A stretch of 64,000 bases of DNA from Branchiostoma floridae (taxonomy: Eukaryota; Chordata; Leptocardii; Amphioxiformes; Branchiostomatidae). Of this stretch, positions 1 through 11,876 are shown piece after piece (position 1 is the first letter of the stretch; every line of letters starts with the position of its first letter). The position numbers were made by a program, and so were the translations under genes. A model generated the notes under the pieces. That model was not told the DNA's origin and did no database searches. It was given only the letters and a program-made list of their open reading frames with translations. Location of the stretch: positions 5,911,283 through 5,975,282 of the forward strand of contig NC_049994.1 in the NCBI RefSeq assembly GCF_000003815.2. The letters run 5' to 3'.

Positions 1-22
1 GGTGTAAAACGTTTTGCTGCAG

Positions 23-145
23 CATGGTGGCATCTCTGCCGAACTATTCTGTAGTTTTGATCCTGACCAGCTCCTGCCAGACAGACCGGCCAATGTCGCT
101 GCCCCCTCCCCCATTTCATTCGCCCTGCTGGAGCAACCGCTCTGA
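23..145 (+). CDS. possible exon of the same or another upstream gene
   Basis: After a CTGCAG acceptor at 17-22 one frame reads HGGISAELFCSFDPDQLLPD and continues to a TGA at 143-145. The +1 frame then reads protein-like sequence (SDELSCSQFDPFLVDHIMHY) up to a TAG at 219-221, with a possible donor at 180. The switch between two protein-like frames suggests a single-base assembly error or a decayed exon. No family was recognised. Confidence 0.25.
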   Translation, partial: HGGISAELFCSFDPDQLLPDRPANVAAPSPISFALLEQPL

Positions 146-589
146 CGAGCTGTCCTGTTCCCAGTTCGACCCGTTCCTGGTAGACCACATCATGCATTAT
201 CTTCCAGCATTTTTAGCATAGTTTGTTTCTCGTTTATGGAAGTATCGATCGTATGCCACATGTTTGCTTCGTTTTGATCAATTTAACTCGCATGTTTTTA
301 TGTAGCATTTCTACTTTTAAAAAGTTTTTCTTTACTATCTTTGAACCTGTTCCCTAGCTTGATGTAATCAAGGAGATTATATTTTTCATGTCTTTGACAC
401 AACGCTATTTGTACATTTTCTTGTTACAAGAAACTCTTTATTATTGTCTTGTTCGTTTTCTGACTTTCTTTCACAGTGGTCATTAGAATTCTCTTTGTTT
501 ATGATATGAATAAAGATATTCAGTAACATAGGTTGATTTGCTGTTTCCCTTTTTGTTAATTCTTTAACTGCTTTTATTTGCATGAGAAA

Positions 590-735
590 GGTGGGCGTCT
601 CCAACTTAGTCAATTTATTCGTTACTTAGTACACCCCTACCTCTAGGGACACCATTCAGTTGAATGGTGGGCGTCTCCAACTTAGTCAATTTATTCGTTA
701 CATAGTACACCCCTACCCCTAGGGACACCATACTA
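590..735. repeat. 76-bp direct tandem duplication
   Basis: The unit starting GGTGGGCGTCTCCAAC occurs at 590-665 and again at 666-731 with only a few substitutions, giving an exact 76-bp period. It lies between the two candidate exons of the upstream gene. Confidence 0.85.
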
Positions 736-999
736 TGTGGATTTAGTCACAAGAAATACTCGCTCCTGATTGGCTGAGGAAAGATGGCCATGTTCTAATC
801 ATTATTTGTTTGATTGTTTGGTTGTTTGGAGGTTTGGTTGTTGAACCTCATATTTAAAACAAGGAGAGTTTTCGGTTTTTACAGTGAGTAGGTTAGTTCC
901 AGTGCCACAAAGCCTGTGTCTACATCGAACATGTGTCTAGTTGTAACATATTTTGATTACCCCACAACTCGCTCATTTTTGCATCCCCTTTCCTTACAG

Positions 1000-1117
1000 A
1001 GAGAGCATTAAGCAGGTAGCTAAGCTGTTGGCGCAGATCCATGCCTTGGACCACGCCCTGCAGGTCGCCAGAGAACACAGCCTCAAGGATCTCAAACAGA
1101 TGGTTGTCGGGCGGTAG
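1000..1117 (+). CDS. probable terminal exon of an unidentified gene
   Basis: A pyrimidine-rich tract ending in TTACAG at 999 is followed by an open frame that starts with two bases borrowed from an upstream exon and reads ESIKQVAKLLAQIHALDHAL, then about 18 more residues, to a TAG at 1115-1117. The peptide is helical, rich in Leu, Gln and Lys, and looks like the C-terminus of a larger protein. The opposite strand is also open here, but it has no convincing splice acceptor, so the + reading is preferred. I do not recognise the family. The upstream partner exon is not certain: the candidate at about 23-145 does not give a clean matching phase. Confidence 0.4.
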
Positions 1118-2879
1118 CACATGGTTACCACACAGGATACTATACATCCTTCAGAAACTTGGGAACATGGGCTTTCAAAAAACTTACCACCTGTAGCTTT
1201 TACACTGGTCAGCTTGTGGTCATCTCATATGGTAAAGGATATCTAGTCCATTGTATAGTAAGTCCTTTCATGAACTAGTGATATTGAGTAGCACAAACTT
1301 AGATGGGGGAGGGGAGGACCAGGTCGGATCAAAGAAATCTCCAATTGTTTCCATCTCATGTGAACTGGGTTGACAGACATGATGTAAGATTTTGGTGTAG
1401 AAATGGCCATTGTAACAAACCTATAATTACCGGTATGTAATTTTAGTACGCCTTATTCTTATAAAGGATTCATACCTTCTGTAACATCTGGAGTCTGTAC
1501 ATGTTCATAGTGTGTACTGGTGCAGTCTCTCTGCTAGCAGGTAGTGAAGAAATACAGTCAGAATATGATGTCCTTTCCACTTTTACATTGTACAACTCAA
1601 GTGATGGCTATCATGAGGAAATATCTGCCTTTGATCAACATTCATTGAACGGAAAAAAAGCATCCATCCTGAATCTTAGCACATTCTAATCGTGTTTGGT
1701 GAAGACTGGTGACAGTGTATAGATTGACTTGAGTAGGGAACTGTGAGCATTGTACATACAGGAAAGATGTGAAAGCTATATACAATGTATCTACTGAGTT
1801 TTGTGGAGGTCTACTGTCAAAAGAGTCAAATAAAACTTGATTTTTTTTTTTTGCATACAAAAATCGTTACCGACTGAATTTGTCAGTTATTCTATTTATG
1901 AATCTCCTAAAGGCACAGCATCAAGTTCTCTGACGAGGTCTTTTTTAACCTCCTTGGTGTTATTAAACAGCCGTCGGGGTCTCGCTGGCGGCGTCTCGCG
2001 TCCTCCCCAGCCATGTGGAAATTTTGGAAGGTCGGTGACCGGAGAGAGCTCGCCCGGAACGTCGCATGTATAGACAACTACTTTTGTATAGTTGCATATG
2101 TTGGAACAAATAGCAATTTATTACAGGCCTGCGATAACAAAACCTACTAGTATATTGTTTTCGTTGGCGTCCATGGGCGCCACCATTTTGTCCCAAGGGA
2201 GTGTCGCATGTTGGGAAGGGGTGTCGCGATTTTGATGTGTTATTACGATGTTACAATTTTAGGACCATATATCCGTGCACAAAATAAAGCGCTTATATAC
2301 CGACGCTTTCGATCAGTCCTCTGATCCTTCTCAAGTTGAAATGACCCAGAGCCTAAGTCACGATGTGGAGAATTACCTCTATGAAATCCAGAATTGTGCA
2401 GAGATCTGACGTGGGGTGGGTGGCGGTTGCATGTGGAAAATTGCTTACTACTCGAAATTTCAAGGGATCTTCGTGGAAGAAACTTCAACAAAAGTGTATC
2501 CCTCTTTGATATATGTAAAATACACTGACTAATATTTTATCTAATTGATTTCAAATGAGAAGATTCCAAGCTACCCCGATGGAGTGAGTTTGTGGCCCAT
2601 AACCACTGACGTAATGAATCAAAATCTCAATAATTTTGCTTTCCGAAAAGAAATGAAACGTTCCTTTCAACATACCACAATGAAACTGCATTTGCATTTT
2701 GAAACTCATTAAGTACAATTTTATTAACAGACACAGACCTGACAAAAATCAGTAAACTGGATGCTGCACCAATTAGAAAATGAACACATTATATCAGCAG
2801 GCATCTATACGTTTAAGGGCTTACTGGTGCAATAAATTACGAGAACAAATTGAATAAACTTTGTACGTCAACGTACAGA
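1118..2879. other. intergenic, no supported gene
   Basis: Only short unsupported open frames are present. About 1970-2200 is more GC-rich and could hold part of an old repeat or promoter, but I see no motif that decides it. Confidence 0.4.
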
Positions 2880-3073
2880 ACAAGTGTTGTTCACATGAAC
2901 ATAGGACTTTATAACACCAGTGGTAATCAGATACTCCACTAATTCCTTAGTAGCGAAATGGACAATTGTTTTGAGTATCGCCCCTTCAAAAGTTTGCACA
3001 GACCATCAAGTCCGGACCTGCACCTGATCCTTTGTACCTGTACCTGAATTTTCTGTTCCAGTACCCACCCCTA
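2880..3073. mobile_element. truncated TAGGGGTGGGTAC-family element
   Basis: The segment ends in CAGTACCCACCCCTA, the right terminus of a repeat family seen full length at 50513-50973. Its 'tagcgaaatggacaattg' and 'cacctgatcc' blocks match the interior of other copies. The left half is missing. Confidence 0.6.
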
Positions 3074-3639
3074 GTTCATACCATTGAAACTGTTCTGAAA
3101 CTCATCTGGTAAAAGTTTTACCTACACAATATAAGTAAGCGAAAGACCAGCTTTTTTTAAAAGCTCTTGTTTTTTTTTCAAAGCATCCAGTAGTGACAGT
3201 GATGATGTGTTGAGTGCTTTACTAGGTACCATGAGTAATGAAGGTGACTGCATACAATCATTGTATACATGTGGTGGAATATTTCTGTGCAATTTCATGA
3301 TAAATGAAACACATTTAAGCCCTTTATCAGACATTTTCTTTTGAGAGAGACTTTTTTTTTCGTTTAGCATATTTTGTTTTGCACCGTTTCCATGGCAACT
3401 GTTGCCATAACATTGATTGTATCATGTTTGTTTTACTTTTATCAAAAAGTTTAGACTGTGAGCTTTGCAGCAATATATAGTTTTCCTAGTCTACTCATTA
3501 CAAAAGAGCTGTAAAGACTATGAACAAAAAGTACCCATTGACGCTTGCTAAGTCTGAAATTTTAGCTAGTGTTCTGGAATACATAAAAAATTTTATGCAG
3601 TGCCGAGAGGGTTAAAGCATAAGTGGGCTTTTTCCATTT

Positions 3640-5785
3640 CCGGTAATTCATATGGAAGCTATTTTACTTTATGTAATTCGTAGTGAGGATAGGAAAATTT
3701 ACCACAAAGCGTAGCCAGTACATTTCACATAAACCGTAATTGAACCTGAAAAATTCATGTAATGTGTAGTTATTATAATAAGCTTATAAATGTCCCGTAA
3801 TTCATCGTCTGGCCTCCCAATTTTAATAAGTTGTAGCATAGTCTACCAGCAGATTTTGACCCTCAAAATACAGGAAATGGTATTTCAGAGGGTTAAATTT
3901 CCCCGAACCTCTCTTGTGATGCCTTTTGCTTCCAGCCATTGACATAGTGAAGATACATTGAATGTTGTGGGGGCGGCTAGCAAAATTTTGCCAATCCAAA
4001 GTCAGGATATGGCTTTTCAGAAGGTCAGGATTTCAAAATTTCCCTCGACCTTCTTTGCGTCACGTCTTGCACTTTCAGCACCTGACATTGTAAACTAGAG
4101 TTCCACGAACACATACCTTTGCCAAATAAACCAGGTTTGTTATGTAGAATGATGTCTGTAGACAAATGCTTTACTCATTTCATTTTCTTTATATGCTTGG
4201 AGTTGGTTTATAAAATTTCGGCATTGATTATGCAAATTAGATCCCAAGTTACAATTAATTGATATCAAATGGTATCAAGCATTACTTAAGCTATCAGCAT
4301 ACCAAAAATGATGATGATCCTTTGATCCATTCTTGACTTATTCTCTTTCAAAGTCTTTAAATACACCTCTTACTCTCTTCCCTCTTTCTCAGTTACATAT
4401 GTGACAACTTTGATGAAAGTATTAAGAATGTAATGCAGCGGATTTATGAACTTTTCCTAATCAATTATGAAAATTAGCTGGTAATTTACATAATAAGTAT
4501 CACATTATATAAGTCTTCATTTAGGCTATCTACATGCCAAAAATCATGACGATCTGTCAACACGTTCATATTTTCTCATTAATTATACAAATAAGATCAT
4601 CATTTGCATGATAAATATGTATTGACATTTCTCTCTTTCTCAGCTACATAATTATGTGACAAGTTTTAAAGTCCTATCATGGAATGTAGTGAATTTATAA
4701 AATATCCTCATTAATTATGCAAATTAGCTGTTGATTTGCATAATTGGTATCTCATTATGTAGGTCTTCAGTGACTTACGCTACCTACATACCAAAAAACA
4801 TGATGATCCGTGAGGTCATCATTTGCATAATTGATATCTATCGAGATTTCTCTCCTTCCCAGCTACATATGTGACAAATTTGAAAGTCCTATCATGGAAT
4901 GCAGTGGATTTATAAATTTTCCTCATGAATTATGCAAATTAGCTGTTGATTTGCATAATTAGTATACCATTATGTAAGTCATCACTCATTCTATCTACAT
5001 ACCAAAAATCATGACGATCCGTCAACACGTTGTAGAGTTATTCTCGTCCAAAGTTTGAAAGGAAACCGGCGGCTGCAGTTCCAAAAAAGCCGCTAGGGGG
5101 CCCAAACTCACAGCACTTACTCTTTGCCTTGAGGGCTATCTACCACTCAAAAATCATGACCACAGCATGTCCAGAACACGAGATATAAAAAATTGAGTTT
5201 CCGCTGCAGTACCTTAGCAAGCCGCTAGGGGGCCCATTATCGAACTTGACCTTCGTTTTCCTGACCCATACCCACCTATCAAATATCATCAGGATTCATC
5301 CAAGGCTTCTCGAGTTATGCTGTTGACAGACACACACACACACAGACACACACACACACAGACACACACACAAACACGCCCAAAACATAACCTTAGCCTT
5401 CTGGCAAAGGTAATTTACACCTTAAACCCTTGGGTATCTTTTAAAATAGAAATGCCATTAAATTCAGCTTAGTCTTAAAGTGCAAGAAAAAGTGGTGCAA
5501 AGGATCAAAATTTTAAAATTTTCCCATAGGAGTGTGCCCCCGGACTTATGTTGTGTGTACCTAAATAGAATTCTTGCGCCATAGGTCAGCAATATACAAT
5601 GTATTGCTGCATTTGTTGCCACCACCTCTGTGGAATATTGCCAGCCTTCTGGAATTTAGCATTAAGTGTTGTTTGCCTTCATAAATTTAGCATAAAGCAT
5701 TGCCGGCCTTCCTGATTTTAACCTAAAGAATTGTCGGCCATACCGACTTTAGTGATATTAGCATTGTCGGGACCCACCATGCAGA
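3640..5785. repeat. dispersed repeat (family A) split by a nested element
   Basis: Two blocks, about 3640-4095 and 5436-5785, match successive parts of the repeat at 8100-9860 and 10700-11070. Shared pieces include 'gtaattcgta', 'ggtcaggatttcaaaat' and 'gaatttagcttagtct'. The segment between the blocks, absent from the other copies, is the TIR element at 4114-5412. Family A has no recognisable coding sequence. Confidence 0.65.
4114..5412. mobile_element. non-coding element with 11-bp terminal inverted repeats, nested in family A
   Basis: The left end TACCTTTGCCA and right end TGGCAAAGGTA are perfect inverted repeats. The interior is built from imperfect tandem copies of an AT-rich block ('attatgcaaattagctg') and ends with a GC-richer unique part and a CA-rich microsatellite at about 5330-5373. 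Its right 270 bp recur at 19441-19712. No transposase is visible, so it is non-autonomous. Confidence 0.6.
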
Positions 5786-5905
5786 CCCTGGTATGACTTC
5801 CCATTGTATGTTGGATTTGTGGGGGCGGCACATGCAAGGGTGTGTACTGGGTGCACCATACAGGTACCTTTCCTCTTACCCTTAGTACAAGTACAGTGTA
5901 CATAC

Positions 5906-6205
5906 CAATATCCTGAACATTTTGATTCTGGATGAAATTCTTCCCCCGAATTGCTGAAGCTTTTGGAAGATGCTTTTTCTTCTTCTTCGTCTTCTTCTTA
6001 ATGTTCAGGTGTTTGAAAGCTTCATGGTCCCTCATGATACCAGAATCCACGACAGCCACAGTCACTGGGTAGTTTTCCCGCCATGTTTGAAATTGATTCA
6101 TTTCAGTCACCCCCAGATGGCTCCATAATTTTGATGCCAGAAAGCTGTAAGAGCCCCCTTGCCAATCAATGTTCAATTCTTCGAATTCTCTTGTAGCCAT
6201 CTTTC
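5906..6205 (-). pseudogene. orphan subtilase-like (peptidase S8) exon
   Basis: On the minus strand a TTTCAG acceptor (just above 6205) opens a 300-bp frame and a GTATGT donor follows 5906. It contains MATREFEELNIDWQGGSYSF and then VTVAVVDSGIMRDHEAF. The VAVVDSG..DH pattern is that of the catalytic-Asp segment of subtilisin-like serine proteases. A Lys-rich run (coded by a GAA/AAG-rich stretch near 5985) follows. No exon with the catalytic His (GHGTH) or Ser (GTS) was found downstream, where the DNA is family A repeat. It is best read as a gene fragment; function unproven. Confidence 0.35.
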
Positions 6206-6298
6206 CTGAAAGAAACAAGAGTCTATATGACACAAACCTCCATGAAGTACAATGTAATTGTTTCAAAAATGTCTTGCACAATGTCATGTAGCATCATT

Positions 6299-6478
6299 TG
6301 GCTAAGGTATAAGGTATAAGGTTGTGGAACTTGAGGTCCTCAGGTAAAAATGGTATCAGACATCCTGTAGCTAAATTAAATAAACAAGTTGCAAACTTTG
6401 CAGTGTATATCAGCTACACGATGTTTGATACCATTTCTACCTGAGGAACTCGAGTTCCACAACCTCATACCTTAGCCA
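6299..6478. mobile_element. foldback MITE
   Basis: Arms of about 55 bp are inverted copies: TGGCTAAGGTAT at the left pairs with ATACCTTAGCCA at the right, and the 'gttgtggaactt..aggt' block pairs with 'acct..gagttccacaac'. The centre is AT-rich and there are no coding signals. Confidence 0.75.
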
Positions 6479-6833
6479 CCTTATGTTACATGACAATTTG
6501 TGCAAAACATTTTCGAGTGATATATTACAAATGTTTATCATTGATTAGTCAAATAAGATTCTCGTTTGTAGAATGTATCCAAGAAAACACCTTGCATATA
6601 AATCATATCAATTGACCAGGGTTGAAAATACTTTAGTACCCAGTTTCAATTTATGTACACTCAGGTAGTTTTAACGTCTAGTATTCAATGCGACAAAGTA
6701 GTGTCAAGCATACTAGTACTAGTAAGCACTGCCTGTATTCCCAGCTGAATGACAACTGAACAGTTATATGAACAGAGCTTGTCATGTGAGCATCATCAGA
6801 TGAACAAGCAGACAGAAACATGTGAAAAGAAAA

Positions 6834-7218
6834 ACTAGTGATACATGTATAAAGGCTTTTTTGACATTTTACTTTTAATTATTTTCTATGGTGCATGAAA
6901 TCTATAAAAATTAAACCTAAACATGTTGTAGTCTTTAATCCAAGTACATGATGAAATTAATGGAACAGTTCAAAGTAGTAGTAGTAGTCCACTGTGTCCT
7001 GCTGCTGCAGTGGTCTGGACACCCTGCAGCTGCATTCAGTCTTTCTTCAACTCTTTCCACTTCGTCAAAGGCAGCAATTAATGTATGTGCCAGTATCTTG
7101 AAGGTAAAGCAAATCTCTGAGTATCTAATAGATATATATCTATATCTATCTATAGGTTTTATAGATTTCATGCACCACAGAAAATAAAGTAGAATGTCAA
7201 AAAAGCCTTATCACTAGT
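6834..7218. mobile_element. foldback MITE with non-repetitive cargo
   Basis: Arms 6834-6907 and 7156-7218 are inverted copies (ACTAGTGATA, 'aaggcttttttgacatt', 'ggtgcatgaaatctataaaa'). The 250-bp interior is unlike the arms and is open on both strands. On the + strand an ATG at 6948 gives a signal-peptide-like frame followed by GTAAAG; on the minus strand there is a helical frame after a TTCAAG acceptor. Confidence 0.65.
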
Positions 7219-8099
7219 ACTTCCTTTGTTCTTAACTACAAGAAAACTATACAGAAATTAAATCGAACCGCCAACACTCTGGGCTCTTAGCGTTATTGTA
7301 CTAGTGTGCTGAATCATGAATAGACAATTATACTGCACGGAATGATTTTCCCAGCTATGAAAGGTCATAACGACAGTACGATATTTAACAATGGTGTCAC
7401 TAATGCAGTCAAAAGTCTATGACCAAACAACCATATCTTATCTAACATATTCACACCTAGGAAAGTAAATTTTATTTTTGTCCCAATGCTAATGCAGTTT
7501 GACGGCATAATTTTGGATGCAAAAATAACAGAGGACATTTACTTAGTGAATAGTAGATTTCAGTCAATTCCTTACCACAAGTTTGTTGTCTTTGTCAAAT
7601 CTTTATTATAATCCTCAGCTCAGTTCATGTGGCGTTTTCAGCATATGATATGCAAACTTCTTCTCCAGTAACAAAATAACAGTTACCCAATGAGGAACAC
7701 TTTATGCACCTAATATCACAAAGCTTGCCATTTACCTGTTCGTCAGCCTACAAACTTTGACTTCTTATGTTACATGTATATGCTTGAACAGGATCACGCC
7801 ACAGGTTGAACTTTAGACATGCTTATCACATGTATGACCACACCACACCTTAGAATAGTCCAATCAGTGACACGATAGAAATTGCTGACTTTACACGCAC
7901 CCTCTTGTGTACATATACCAACAATCTCGTGATACATTTGTACCAGGAATTTTCTCGAACAAATATTTTTATCAGAATGCTGAGACCTAGTATATCATTG
8001 AGTTGTTGTTTGAGCGAGGCTATTCACACACTCAGTGTGTCAATAGCATGAACAGGAGTTAGAAGGACTTAGTTTTAATAACAGGTATAGAAATGTAGC
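7219..8099. other. intergenic, nothing supported
   Basis: No long frame, RNA motif or clear repeat pair was seen in this AT-rich stretch. Confidence 0.4.
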
Positions 8100-9845
8100 G
8101 CAAAGCTTGAGCAGGTCCATTCATTCCGAAATTCCAAGATTCCAATGTCGTAGGGAAGCTATTTTATTTTACGTAATTCGTAATGAGGGTGGGAAAATTT
8201 ACTGTAAATCGTAGCCAGTGCATTTCACGTAAAGCGTAATCGATCCTAAGATTACTACGTAAAACGTAATCAACCCTAAAAATGTTCCGCAAATCGTAGT
8301 CTAGCCTCCCAATTTTCGTAATTCGTAGCGTAGTCTACCAGCTAATTTTGCCCCTCAAAATACAGGAAATGGCGTTTCAGATGGGGTTTTCGGAAAACCC
8401 TGTCCAGTCCAGACAGGGAAATGGGGCGGAAAACCCTGTCCAGTCTGTAAAGAGGGTCTGCATAGGGGTTCCTGGCAATGCTTAAAACTATTACTTCAGA
8501 CAGTACTTACACAAACTATAGTTATACACATAACTATAGAATCGGCAGCATCATGAGTGACCCAAAGGTGCAATATGCATGCACACAAAGTCAGTTCTGT
8601 CAAATGCAAAGTACCCAATTAACACTTATCTGGTAGGACATGAGGGGGAGAGAATTACACCCATTGTCCATCAAACAATGGAAAGTGAGTGTCCGTCAAT
8701 TTCGGGTTGTTAAATAGTGGCAATACATTACAAAGACAGGCTTTGAAAGGTTTTCTTTAAATGATAAGTGTGCAGCACTCATTTTGAGAGCTTGTCTTTT
8801 TAAATCCTGGTTAAATAGAATGACTGCGAAAGGTTTCAATATCAACACGACTTTAGTACATATTGTTATAACATAACATATATTTTACAATGCAAGATAC
8901 AAGAAAGCCGAGATGGCATTTGAAAAACCCTAGTACAAGTTGTGAGCTATATAGAACTATGTATTCTTTTAAAATAATGTAATGTGCTTTATTTGCAAAA
9001 TTATGCCGTAAAGCTAATAGCATGTTCAGTCTCAAAGATTTAAAGAGTAGAAGTTTTTTTATATGATGCACAGAAGTAACGATGATGGATGATTTGAAGT
9101 TATAATTTTTGTATGACATTGTGTCACACTTCAAGTTGATGTTATTTCTGTGCTTAGCCATATTAAAGATAAAAAATTTTGTTGTATACTAGTACTTAGC
9201 AGCTTACAACGTATACCCCCATGCAGACCCTCTTTTCAGACTGGACAGGGTTTTCCGCATTCCGGACTGGACAGGTTTTTCCGAAAACCCTTTCAGGGAG
9301 ATGGACAAGATTTCAAAATTTTGCCAGACCTCTCTTGCGATGCCGTTCACCTTCGGCTTCGGCCATCGACATTTTGAAACTAAGTATATGGGCGGCGTTG
9401 CCCTCACAAACCTTTTTTGCTAAAGAAATGTCGTTGAATTTAGCTTAGTCTGACAGCCAGATTTTCCCATCAAAATGCAGGAAATAGCGTTTTAGAGTGG
9501 AAAGATGTCAAAATTTTCCTGTGCCTCCATTGGCCTTGCAACCCCTCGCCCCTCCGGCGCTCGAAATGCTGAAAAGCTAGGCGTTGGGTGGGGCAGGGCG
9601 GGGTGCCCTCAATAAACTTTTTTTGGGCATATAGAAATGTCATCATGCTTTATATAATGGCCAGCAAAATTATGCCCAGAAACATTCGGGAAATGGCGTT
9701 TCCGAGGGTCAGGATTTCAAAATTTCCCCGGACCTCCCTTGTAACACCTTGCGCCTACCCCGCTCGACAAGGTATGTCGGGTAGCGCCATCGTTCGTTCG
9801 TTCGTTCGTTCGTTCGTTCGTTCGTTCGTTCGTCCCATAGCCTTT
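8100..9845. repeat. family A repeat, interrupted by a TIR element
   Basis: Blocks 8100-8383 and 9291-9845 match the family A copies at 3640-5785 and 10700-11070. The middle is the younger inverted-repeat element at 8384-9290. Near the right end lies a (TTCG)n microsatellite at about 9788-9834. Confidence 0.6.
8384..9290. mobile_element. 0.9-kb non-autonomous element with about 85-bp inverted ends
   Basis: The left end GGGTTTTCGGAAAACCCTGT, with its 'gagggtctgcataggggt' block, is the inverted copy of the right end 'cccccatgcagaccctc ... CCGAAAACCC'. Both flanks begin TTTCAG (tttcagatg / tttcaggga), a possible degenerate target duplication. The interior is AT-rich and codes for nothing recognisable. 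Confidence 0.65.
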
Positions 9846-9849
9846 TATT

Positions 9850-10681
9850 AATCAGCCGTAGGGGCAGCACAACATGTTATGCTGACTCAACAGGCTTTTA
9901 GTCCCCTGGCGGCGCCTATCTCCTCTCCGGGGCATGGTGAATGATATAAATCACCGTGTGGCTGATACGACACGAAGGTTCACCAGGCCTCCGTCCGGGT
10001 GATTTGTAGTGAATCACCAACTCCAGACAGAATGGTTTGCTCCATCGCACACCGCACCATCGCACGTGTGGGGGTTCTTTAACGTGCATGGGGTGTGACT
10101 CTCCCCATACATGGGACCTCTATTTAACGTCCTATCCGAGGGACGACCCATTTTCACCTGAGTAAAGTGAGGAAAGTCGCAGGGTTCTCCCCAGAATTTT
10201 TTACTATAGTGGAGGGGCTGGCAAAAATAACCCGACCAACGTGCTGCGCTTTCATGAAAATGGGTTCATTTTCCAATGACAGAGGGTGTCAAATACTACA
10301 AGTATAATATATTATAGTGATTCCTTTGATGTGTAGTGGCAAAAGGACTATTGTTTTGATCATCGCCCATTCACAAGTTTTTGCAGACAATGCCGACTGG
10401 AAAAGTGTTGCCACTTGGCACTAAACACTGAATTTCCATTAATTTTAGCAAAACTAACCAAAGAAATAGGGAAGAAACAGACTAAATTTCAAAAGAAGTA
10501 TAGTGGAGCTGGGCTAGGAGTATAGTGGAGGGCCTCCGTTATTCCATCCTCTGGGGAGGACTCTGAGTCGTGTAAAGTGCCTTTCCCAAGGGCACAAGAT
10601 CGGTGGCACGGTAGGCGGATTCGAACCCGCAACCTCTCGGTGCAAATCCGGACATGCTACCGCTACGCCACGCGGTCACCA
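9850..10681 (-). mobile_element. tRNA-derived SINE, interrupted
   Basis: On the minus strand the 5' end is tRNA-like. An A box TGGCGTAGCGGTAGC lies at 10656-10670 and a perfect B box GGTTCGAATCC at 10617-10627. A long body follows with the 'cacgttaaagaaccccc' type central region seen in invertebrate SINEs. About 10196-10545 looks like a later insertion, because the CCCCAG / CTGGGG sequence at its two ends is not continuous with the body. There is no intact cloverleaf continuation, so this is not a working tRNA gene. Confidence 0.65.
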
Positions 10682-10699
10682 CAAAATCGCGCGCCATCA

Positions 10700-11070
10700 T
10701 CAAAACTTAACTTTCTCTTTCAGCAGAATTTTCCCTTGAAATGTAATACGTTATAGCGTTTCAGAGAGTCAACATTTCAAGGAGCTGCCGAGCATGCCCT
10801 CGGAACCCCCTAGGATTGTCAGGTAAGTCAGCAATATTTCGCTGCCAAATCCGAAGTTTGCTGCCGTCGCTTCTGTAGAGTGTTGCCACTTCTAGAATTT
10901 ACCGTTAAGCATTGCAGACCTTTCTGAATTTAGTGTAAAGCGTTGCTGGCCTTCGTGAAGTTAACGTAAAACGTTGTCGGCCATCCCGAATTTAACGCAA
11001 AACGTTGTTGGCCATCCCGAATTTAGCGTAAAGCGTTGTTAGGATCCCCCATGCAGACCCTCTTTCATGT
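10700..11070. repeat. family A repeat, right part
   Basis: It contains the short tandem motif 'ggccatcccgaattta.cg.aaa.cgttg', repeated several times, and ends 'ccccatgcagaccctc', shared with about 5640-5785. Between 11070 and 11800 I see no gene and no further repeat. Confidence 0.6.
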
Positions 11071-11876
11071 GACCAGCTCTGATGGCTGGCTGGCATCTCG
11101 GTGTGTCAATAGCCAAATCTGGCTATTTCAGTGCGTCAATAGCTACGGCGTTGTTGTTTAGCCAGAGTGTCGGGGTCGTATGCTGGTCCGTCTTAATGTG
11201 TGTGTAGGGACAATTTGTGGCAAACAAATCTTGTTCTACACCTTTAATACATCAAGCAGGACACTGGTATTGAATCTTCACTCTATCTGTATATCATGAA
11301 TACTACATGTAATGTTAAATAACAGTACCAAGATGTTATTATGGAAGCAAATTTATTCAATTTGATAAAGCTTTAACTTTATCAAGTTTGGTTGTTGCTG
11401 TAACGAACCAAACTTTGGACCCTTCATCCCCATAACGTTTATACTAGGGCCACACCAATTTTATATCTTTAACACGGAGAAAGTTAAATCTAAGACTAAG
11501 TACGTGAAGTTACCCCAAACTTACCCTTCTTTCTTCCAAGGAGGGTTATCGTTCTTTCAAATCCAAGGAGGGGCGCTCCAAGTTCTCTTGCCTGAAGAAC
11601 TGCAAACTTTTCCGCCCACCTACTTCCGGGTATATCCCATCATCCCGGGGGTTTTAAACCGCAACAAAACAAATCAGATCAATATAAGTTTTAATCTTTC
11701 TATAAAACGTTATGTAACGCTAAAGATTCTACAAATGATACTGCACAAAATTATGTTTTTAAACAATCTTTTATGTTTTTAAAACGTAACGGGATTTCGT
11801 TCGTCACTATGAATTCATTAATTTATAACGTTAGATAGTTTGCGTTCTTTCGCCGTCATTTCAGGGAGACGACGAA

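Noticed and set aside
920-1147. Minus-strand open frame of 75 codons
   Set aside because: No pyrimidine tract or acceptor precedes it on the minus strand. The same bases make a better terminal exon on the + strand.
2243-2491. Minus-strand frame suggestive of a retroelement reverse-transcriptase tail
   Set aside because: Only a vague resemblance; no conserved motif could be named.
10600-10681. tRNA gene on the minus strand
   Set aside because: A and B boxes are present, but the sequence runs directly into a long SINE body and does not close a clean acceptor stem.
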